NCBI GenBank assembly: GCA_029891385.1
Contig: CM057233.1
Span: 12,651,460-12,715,459 of the forward strand
Reading direction: 5' to 3'
Origin: Erythroxylum novogranatense
Lineage: Eukaryota > Streptophyta > Magnoliopsida > Malpighiales > Erythroxylaceae
DNA: 64,000 nucleotides
The notes under the pieces were generated by a model. The model did not search any database and was not told the DNA's origin. It was given only the letters and a program-made list of their open reading frames with translations. Both the position numbers and the translations under genes were made by a program. This document shows positions 55,919 to 64,000 of this stretch, piece by piece. Within the stretch, counting starts at the first letter, position 1. Every line of letters starts with the position of its first letter.

Positions 55919-58900
55919 TGTTGGACCCCGATCTTTCAGTGGAAATTAGAAATATGAAAATGAAAATTTGATAAGAGTTTTTATATATGAATGGAGTTAT
56001 AGATATTTTTGCCTTAAGGAAATTGATGGGAAAAGATTTGTTTAATTGGATAACTTTGGGTTTCAAATAGATTTGTATGGATTATGAAAGTTCAAGTGGA
56101 TTGAAATGGAAGTTGAAATTAAGAAATAGAAAGTGAAAGTGTAAAATTTAGAAGAAATTAGAAAGCAAAGACAATTTGGTTGGTTATGCATGTGGTGTTT
56201 TAAGTTAGATTATTGCAAGAATAAGATTTCAGTCATATGTGGAGAATGATGGAGTTTTGTATCTTTTGTACTTGGACTTGAATACTGATGTTGTAATATG
56301 GCTTGGAATGCCATTTAATTTTATAAACATTTATCTTATGATGTTAATGAGACATGGATTTATATATGGATATGAAAGATCAATTATGTATGAATATCAA
56401 TTGTGTATAGATTTGTGTGTATTGTGTTTGAGAGGAATTAGTTGAAGAGTTTGTGGTGATGTGTTGATATGTGAAGTTGATGTGTTGGAATGGTGTTAGA
56501 AACTTCAATGGCAAATCTGTACTGATCTAGATATATTTGGCCAAAGTGGTCTTAATGAAAGTTGTAGTTCATGTTTCCAGCTTTCTAACTCCATAAAGTA
56601 TGCAATTTTTCGATATCGGGGCAAGAAGTTATGATAAATTGAAGTTTGGATATTGCTTAGGTGATTGCTAAACGGGCAGAAACTTTGATTGAAAAATTGA
56701 CTTATCTAGAGGGTGAAGTTACTTTGGAGTTCTTTATGAAAATTGTAGAGGTTGTTTTATCTTTCCATTGATATAAAGCATGAAAATATTGGACAAGAGA
56801 GTAGAAAGAGTGATCTTGGTATGAGTTGTGATAAGGAAAGACTTGGAGACAAGATTGGTAGTGATCCGAAAAATGTTCACTGAATATGTTTCAGTATTTT
56901 AGCCATAACGTTTTCTCTAGTAATCCAAACGAGATGATTCTTGATTTGGATTAAACTAGAGATATATGGCTACATTTTGTAAGAAGATATGGAATCTCAA
57001 TTATGTGCCTAAGAGTCTCAAATATTGTCATGAAGTTAAGAATTGGGTGCAGTGTTGGTGCAGGTATGAAAGTCTTATCTTCTGACTTTAGGGGCAATTC
57101 TGGGATTATTAAAGATAGATTTTGGAAAAATTTCCTTCTGTAAAGTTGTAGATGTTTCTCTTATCTTTCCAACGAATCAAACCGTGTCTAATTTGGAGTT
57201 TTGAGTAGAAAGTTATGATCTTTTTAAGTGGGGATGTTCTGGAGAAAGGGGTCAGACGAAATTAGTCTTCATTTTTCATCTGTGATGACGTCATCTTCGT
57301 CTGTGATGATGTCATCATAGACGAATTTTTGCGTCTGTGCTGACGTCATCATAGACGAATTTTTGCGTCTGTGCTAACGTCATCACAGACGAATTTGCAT
57401 CTGTGCTGACATCATCGTCTGCTTTTGTGTTTTTGACCCCTCTTCCTTCTTTTGGCCATAACTTTTTGTGTAGACCTCTGATTGAGTCGATTTTTGAAGC
57501 GTTGAATTTCTAAGCAATTTTTCTATCTTTTCATATTATATAGATCAGTTTTAGAATTAAATGGAGAAAGATAGCTCGGATTTTCGTGAACTGATCGGTT
57601 ATAAAAGTTTGGACAGTGTTCAGTATTTTAGAGATATCTCAATCGGTAGAACTCCGATCGATTTGATTCTTTTTGAAAATGAAAATAGAGACATGGGGAT
57701 AAAAATGTTATGAAGGAGCCAATCGACAATGTATCCTCTAAGACTTCCAAATTCGGGTCGGAAGTTAGGTGTAGTGTTCAGCCTCGGGTTTGAAGAACAG
57801 ACTTCAGTATTTTGGAGATATCTTGAGCTATAGAGCTCGGATTGATCCGATTCTTGAAGCATTGGATTCGTAAGACATAGAGGAACATTTTTCTAGAGAA
57901 AGTTTTGTCAAATTGCTTCATTTACCTGATCGAAATAATCAGACAAGATGTCAGTTTTAAAGATCAATGAAGGGGCAATTTTGGAAGTTTACTTAAAGGG
58001 TTAAATTTATAGGCTTAAATGGAGGGGCTTATGGGTCATTCTTTATTCATTAATTGACCTGGCACTATAAAAGCAAGGGGGCTGTAGTTGTTTGGAGGAG
58101 AATCATGATTATTGCCCAAAAGACTTAAAAGAAATAAGAGAAAGAAGAGAGAAGGGAGAGCACTTTCGGATGAGAGAAAATGAAAGAGAAAGAGAGGGAA
58201 AGCATAGGGTTTTCGATTTTTGGGAGATCTCAAGGGGATTTTGAGTTGTTTCAAGGGAAAAGGATGGAAGATGATGAAAGCTTCCTTCCAAACCAAGGTG
58301 CATCCGAAAATGGAGGAGAAATGAGGTAAGAGCAGTTTTTAAGATTTGAGTTTCTCTTGAAGTTTTGGTTTAGAATCATGGAAAATGGAATGGGTTTGTG
58401 GAGTATGAAGTTAATTTTGTTGATTGCTAAGTATTATGGGTTTAATTTTGGATGGAAATTATTTAGGGTTTATGCCAAAATTTGGAATTTGGAATTTGGA
58501 ATTTGGGGATTTTGGAAATTGTGATTTAGAAAGCTTGAATATATGAGGGATTAGTGTTTCTAAGTTCAATTTGAGGATTAAGTTAATTATGATATTGAAT
58601 TTGGGTGAAATTGCTTTAGGTGAAGTTATATTGGAAGAAAGAAGGAACCAATGGACAAATTGGAGCTAGGAACAACTTTCTAGCATCGAATCGAGGTGGG
58701 TACCTGTTTATAATAAAATTTATAAGCCACTAATGCTTTCTTTAAATAAAGAGATTTTCTGATTTCAATTGCATCGTAAATGTTGCACCATTATGTGAAT
58801 GATTTGAAAAATCATTATTGATTCCACACATAAACGTTTGATGAAATGCAAAATACATTTGTGTTATGCCTCGAAAGATCCCATGGCATTTCGTATATTT

Positions 58901-60146
58901 GGAAAAGAGCATTCGATAAAGTGATTAAACATGAGTATGTGCTTTTGTTTGGGCGAGAGAGGAACGTTGTGTTAGTCACGTGCACGTCGACGTTTAAGCC
59001 TGCTCCATTTGCCGTTAGAGGCCACGAGATCCTGAGAAATCGGACTCGTTGTGTTTACGATAAACTTCGATTTATTCGTTGTGTTCCACGGAACTCTCGA
59101 GCCATGTGTTGTGCATTGCATATGTGAATTTCCATTGCATCTATGAATTGCCGAGTTGATGCATTCATGTTTTATAAATTTATGGGTTTATGGCTGAAAG
59201 CCTAAAAATCATATGTTTTGCAAATAGCAATTTTGGCTACAACGAGAAAAGTACTTTTTGAAAATGTGCTTTACGGATTTCAAAGAAATATTTTCCGAGA
59301 CCAGAAAAGAAAAAGAATTTCAAGGATTTTGCTTATATATATTCGTTATAAACTGTTACCCACGGGCTGTAAAGCTCACCCCCCCTTCATTCCCATCCAC
59401 AGGTGATGAGAAGAAGATCGGGTGAAAGAAAATGAAGATTTCTGTTTACATGTGTTTTATTATATGATTGTTAAGTGAGATGGTTGCTGAGAAGTCTGGA
59501 ATTGTTGTGTATTGTGTACTTTGGTTTAGGGTTATGGGTAATGTATAAGGCTTGAAAATGCCACTATGATTTGTATAAAGCTTTGATTTATGAAATGGTG
59601 TATAAATCGTAATTGTATTTATGAAGTTTGGATGAGGCTATTGAGTTATGGTATTGCACATGGGTATGTTATATAACTTGTGTATGTTCAACTGAGATAT
59701 AAGCATGATTTGTATATGGAGAAATGTGAATAAACGGGTATTGGACGTTGGATAGTGCGATTGTATGTGAATGTTATTGGATTGAGGATATTGAAGTCAC
59801 TTGCAAGAGATGGAATGAAAATGAAAGAAAGAAAGAAAAAAAAAATGTACACGGATTGGATTAATTTTGACTGATAGTCTTAAGGTTTCTAACGCAAATG
59901 CTTTCTTTGATACTTGTTCACGGATGTCGGCTCCGTTTTTTTATGTATCAGAAATTGGTTTCTATTCGATTTGCTTTCGATTCGTTAATGATTTGTTGAG
60001 CTTTGTGATCCGAAGTTTGCTTCGTATCTGATTTGATTTCGCCTTATGTTTCGTTTCCTTGCTTTGATTCGATTCATATTGGTTCGTATTCGTATTCGTT
60101 TTCCATTTTCGGGTTGGGGCGTCGGTCTCTGGATCGGGTCCCAACA
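55919..60146 (+). mobile_element. Solo Del/Tekay-like LTR, TSD ATTAA
   Basis: TGTTGGACCCCGATC to ATCGGGTCCCAACA, flanked by ATTAA (55914-55918, 60147-60151). Order: modules (56550-57215), TGACGTCA array (57286-57414), TATA-like CACTATAAAAGC (58064), splice-donor-like GT (58326), leader block with inverted repeat ACGATAAA/TTTATTCGT (59056-59078) and acceptor-like CCATCCACAGGTGATGAG (59393-59410). No coding sequence. Confidence 0.95.
57286..57414 (+). repeat. Five-unit TGACGTCA palindrome array
   Basis: Cores at 57286 (TGACGTCA), 57307 (TGATGTCA), 57341 (TGACGTCA), 57375 (TAACGTCA) and 57407 (TGACATCA), within larger near-palindromes beginning GTCTGTG and closing CAGACGA or TAGACGA. Spacing is 21, 34, 34 and 32 bases. 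TGACGTCA is the known core site of plant bZIP factors. Confidence 0.92.
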
Positions 60147-60151
60147 ATTAA

Positions 60152-62647
60152 TCTTAGAAAACTTAAAACCATATCATTCTTAAGCTATCTAAACCAAGAA
60201 ACTTTTAAAATTCCAAAATTTTAAAATCCAACTTACCTTAAATCCTTCACCAAATGAAGAGTTTCTTAGCTTGGATGGAAGCTCTTATGCTCCTCTTTCT
60301 TTTTCGTTCATAAATAGGCATCAAAATCCCTCTTTAAAACTAAGAAAAAATCAAAACCCAAATTTTCTTTCTTCTTTCTCCACTTCTCCATCCGAAACAC
60401 ACTCTTCTTTCTTTTCTTGTTCTTTTGTTCTTTTCTTTCTCTCAAGTTCGTGCACTGCCTTCCTTATAGAAGCAAGACCATCCTTTAATTACAAAAATGC
60501 CATTGATGAAAGAGCAATGACCACGTTACCCTTACATAAAAGCCTTGAAACCTGAATGCTTAAGTGATCTTCCAATTTTGCCCCTCATGCATTCTTAACT
60601 CTTTAATTTAATTTAATCCATGTCATATGATCTCACTTACATTAACATGCTAATTACTCACATTAACATGCTACTTAATTCCCCAAAATCATATAATATA
60701 ATAAAATCTCAAAATCATGCTTAACTTTTGAATTTTTCTAATCATCAAATTGAAGGAATTTGCTCACACTTCATTCTAGAGAATTGTTTCTCATTGTCTC
60801 AATTTTCTAATGACACCAACATCATTCAATTTGATTCAACAGTCCAAAAGTTATACACCAAACATTTTCGGACTATTCTTATACTAAAACATTTTCCTGC
60901 GCTTGATTTTCATCCAAAAATTGATACTCTTAGAGACTGAATTGAAACTCAATTTCATCATAACATTTGTAGTCCTATATCTCTAGTTTAATCCAAATTA
61001 AGAATCATCTCATTTATATGACTAGAGAAAAATTTATAGCCTAAACATTTTTGGATTTTTACTAAACCGAGACAGAACACTATACCCAAATTCACTCCAA
61101 AAATTGAAAGTCTTAGAGCCCAAATTGAAATTCAATTCCTTCATATAACTTGTAGTCTCATGTCTTTTGTTTATTTTGAAAGAAGAATAAACTTAATTGG
61201 AGCTCTACAGATCAAGATATCGCCAAAATACTTAAACATGCTCAGAAAGATATCCCACTCACACTCTTTTAACCAATCCTCTCTCTTTGATCCAATCCAT
61301 CTTTTTAAATTTAATCTAAAAATCATAAATTTTCATGGAGAGGTATAGGAATGTCTTATAAATCCAACGCTTCAAAAATTGGGTCAATCGGATGTCGGAT
61401 GAAAAAGTTTGAAGCAAAAGAATGGAAAAAGGGTCGGATCGCCCTCGCGAGGAGCTCGCGAGGCGACGACGTGTCGCGAGGGGTGCCTCCTAACGTGGCG
61501 CTTGTGATCGCGATGCCTTGCGATAGTGAGGAGCATGCAAGTGGGCCACGTGGTCCGTCGCACTCGCGAGCTGGCTAGAAACCAATTTCTAATCCTTTTT
61601 TTTTCATTTTCTTCCAACGTTCTAACTTCCAAAATTCATATCTTTTGATCCAGAACTCCAAAATTTACAAACTTGGTATCAATAGAAAGCTAAAAGAAAG
61701 CTCTACAACTTCCATGAAGAACCTAAAAAGCAAGTCGGCCCCTAAGGAATCAAAATCTACCTCAAATTTACTGTCCAATAAATGTCACCCTAAACAGTAA
61801 CACAACTTCTAAAAATCATAACTTCTTATTCCATTGTCCAAATATTTCATGCTTTATGTCAATGGAAAGATAAAAACACATTCTACAACTTTCATGTAGA
61901 ACTTAAAAGTAATTTCAACCTCTAAATGGGTCAAATTTTCAATCAAAGTTTCTGCCCCATAAATTCACCCTAAACCACATCCAAAATTCAACAATTCATA
62001 TCTTTCACTTCCCACACCCAAAAATGGCATATTATACATCATTGAAAAGCTTTGAAATTCCTCTATAACTTTCAATAAGGCTAATTGATCCAATTCAAAT
62101 CATATAGTCCAGAATTTGCCTCAAAACACAACATCCACAAAATCTACCCTTATGGACATTTTCAAAAACAAAGCAAAATAATCTTTGGAACAACATCCAA
62201 ACATTCAAAAAATCATAACTTTCAACCCCAATATCGAAAAATGTCATACTTTATAGTGATAGAAAGCTAAAACTTTCATGAAGATCATTATATCAAAATC
62301 TGCCTAAATCAACCCAGATAAATTCACAAAAGTTTCTGATCAAACACCCAACATTGTTACTATTCATCCCAAAAAATTTCAGACTTTCTGATTCTCCAAA
62401 ATCTATCACTTTCACCATTCATTTCTTGCTTTTTAATTTCATTCAAATCAACTAAATTTCATACTCAAAAATCTCAAAGTCATCAAAACCAAAATCAATT
62501 TTGTCTCACATCTTCCAAAATTTTCATACACAACCTACAAAGTAACACAATTATACACAATGGAAAATCCTTGAATTCTCGTGCTTCTTTCATTTCATCA
62601 AATTCTCATATATTCATACTTTTCATTCATTACAAGGAAACATATCA
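60152..62647 (-). mobile_element. 5' piece of minus-strand 3' LTR
   Basis: Co-linear, inverted, with 1086-3540. Includes a CG-rich palindromic block (61436-61575), modules (61690-62290) and a splice-donor-like site (60234). The start, read on the minus strand, is TGATATG rather than the TGTTGG of relatives. Confidence 0.88.
61436..61575 (-). repeat. CG-rich palindromic block, CTCGCGAG type
   Basis: CCCTCGCGAGG, AGCTCGCGAGGCG, TGTCGCGAGG, GATCGCGATG and ACTCGCGAGCTGG within 140 bases. Counterpart of 2165-2285 but with a different arrangement of units. Confidence 0.8.
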
Positions 62648-62687
62648 TATCTCCCCCTCTTAAAAGAATTTCGTCCTCGAAATTCTT
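62648..62687 (-). other. Inverted repeat and polypurine tract, minus strand
   Basis: Ten-base arms AAGAATTTCG and CGAAATTCTT (62664-62673, 62678-62687) with a four-base loop, followed on the minus strand by a TTTAAGAGGGGGAGA tract next to the 3' LTR. Confidence 0.88.
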
Positions 62688-63339
62688 ACTTGAGTAATCA
62701 AACAATGGAGGTAATATTCCTCAATCTCCAAAGTAATTCATTCTCGCAAATAAATTCTCCCAAATGAAACTAGTCAATAGACTCACTTGGTCTTTCAATC
62801 ATTTATTTATTCAATCACTTTCTTAACTAATTCCTCATCATATATCTATCTCAACTTACTCACAATGTTTTTCACTTCTTGTGTCAATAACACCACTATC
62901 ATATCATAGCAATAATTCTTAATATATTTACACAAGTCAATGGTCCAATTCTTAATGAACCTTAATATGGACCAATGTCATTCAATTCAACCCTTTTGAA
63001 CTTCTATATATATATATATATATATATATATCTTTATCATTCATCTCATCTTTCAAGTATCCTTTATTGCATCTCATCTATGTATATTCGAAATCAATTC
63101 GACAAAATTGTAGAAGTATACTCATCACGAAATTCTAATATCAATACCACATATTCTTATGATCGATCATAACTCTTCACCTTAATCAAACAACCACTTT
63201 GGTTCTTCAAATAATTCATGTAAATTCATTCACATCATTATCACATTCTCACTAATTCAATTCTATCCATTCAAATTCTTATCAATTACTCGTGCATATG
63301 ACTTATACACATGTGCCCATGTAAGATCCTAATACTGGT
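62688..63339 (-). other. Short interior of minus-strand element
   Basis: No coding sequence. An AT dinucleotide microsatellite of about 13 units lies at 63006-63031. The rest is AT-rich and unassigned. Confidence 0.7.
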
Positions 63340-63351
63340 GCTCTGATACCA
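63340..63351 (-). other. Primer-binding site, minus strand
   Basis: GCTCTGATACCA is the exact reverse complement of TGGTATCAGAGC. It lies four bases from the 5' LTR end. Confidence 0.92.
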
Positions 63352-63355
63352 CTCA

Positions 63356-64000
63356 TATTGGGACCCATTTTTGGAACCCAACCTCAGAATCATAAATTGA
63401 AAAACAAAGTGGGTGAAAATGAAAGAAATAAAAAACTGAAAGTGGGCCAACTTCGGATCAAAAACGAAAGGAATCGAAAGCCCGTGTGGAAACCAAAGGA
63501 ATCGAAAGCTTAAGGAACCAAAGAAATCGAAAGGCTCAGAATCACAGAAAAAAACGCTTAAGGACAAAACTCTTAACTCGGACATCCGAAAATGCATACT
63601 TTAGAAAAACGTTGAAAACTGTAAAAACACACTTGGTCTAAACCAATCCAAATCGGTATAATTTTTTTTTCCATCAATCAAAGCAAAACCACTTCCAAAT
63701 GGGATTTTCATCAATCCCTCAACCTCAATTCATTTTCTTCTTCATATGCATTCATATCTCATCATTTAATAATCTTATTTTTCTTTCTTGCCATAAAATC
63801 TCACACATATGTCTATATACCATCAATTCATATACAAAGAACACTTCAATAATTCAGATCAATCATTACAATCATCGGACCTCCTATCCAGAATCCAAAC
63901 ACAATCAATCACATTGATATCATTTCATCCCTATACAATTTACATGCCATATCCATACACAATTCCATAACTCGTTACTGTCATAAATAATTGTTACAAA
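63356..64000 (-). mobile_element. 5' LTR of minus-strand element, partial
   Basis: Matches 50750-51348 and continues into 54832 and beyond without the insertion found there. The terminus reads TATTGGG on the plus strand where the 3' copy has TGTTGG. Most differences from the 3' LTR are C/T or G/A. Confidence 0.92.

Larger units (their letters stand above)
50750..64000 (-). mobile_element. Del/Tekay-like element with 0.7-kb interior
   Basis: Minus-strand order: 5' LTR (from beyond 64000 to 63356), primer site (63340-63351), interior, inverted repeat plus polypurine tract (62648-62687), 3' LTR (62647 to 50750). The 3' LTR holds two plus-strand solo LTRs; without them and their TSD copies it is about 4.2 kb. 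The interior is only about 0.7 kb and non-coding, while both ends needed in cis are kept. Confidence 0.88.

Noticed and set aside
62975..63172. ORF with a YIYIYIYIY stretch
   Set aside because: It is the translation of an AT dinucleotide microsatellite.

Overview
The window is plant repeat DNA, most likely angiosperm heterochromatin. I found no host gene, rRNA, tRNA or CRISPR array. Almost everything can be assigned to LTR retrotransposons nested in one another. The plant assignment rests on Ty1/copia and Ty3/gypsy elements primed by initiator-tRNA-Met-type sites (TGGTATCAGAGC), Athila-type Ty3/gypsy elements with a decayed tRNA-Asp-type site, LTRs of 1.5-4.3 kb, and 5-bp target-site duplications (TSDs).

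Layout. 1-959: copia LTR on the minus strand, running off the left edge. 960-5404: short orphan repeat, then a long Del/Tekay-like LTR. 5405-18374: Athila-like deletion derivative (gag, protease and an ORF resembling 'putative plant transposon protein', but no reverse transcriptase or integrase), with a solo LTR at 6275-10004 (TSD GTTTA). 18375-about 19400: minus-strand Athila-related LTR fragment. About 19401-20515: AT-rich DNA with nothing recognisable. 20521-22808: minus-strand solo LTR (TSD CTTAA). 22814-26424: 3' end and 3' LTR of a truncated Del/Tekay-like element. 26425-49850: Athila-related LTR split by a 12.3-kb element with giant LTRs and a non-coding interior (26888-48902, TSD TAAGA). 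The 5' LTR of that element is itself split by a 9.7-kb copia element (31009-40721, TSD ATGTA). 49851-50749: minus-strand Athila-related fragment. 50750 to beyond 64000: minus-strand Del/Tekay-like element with only about 0.7 kb of interior. Its 3' LTR holds two plus-strand solo LTRs, 51349-54826 (TSD ATATC) and 55919-60146 (TSD ATTAA).

Coding content is fragmentary. The copia element has a 281-codon gag ORF and frameshifted protease, integrase, reverse transcriptase and RNase H. The Athila derivative has gag and protease with many in-frame stops. No element looks autonomous as printed, although LTR pairs in the 26.9-48.9 kb block are very similar by eye, which suggests recent insertion and trans-mobilisation.

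The most interesting signals are non-coding. Several unrelated element families each carry a short, self-complementary motif of their own, repeated in an LTR or leader. One giant LTR has a run of mini-hairpins whose stems differ while the linkers stay the same. An inverted repeat just before the polypurine tract shows compensatory changes and survives in an element without coding sequence. Two related LTRs have lengthened at the 3' end by absorbing primer-binding-site sequence.
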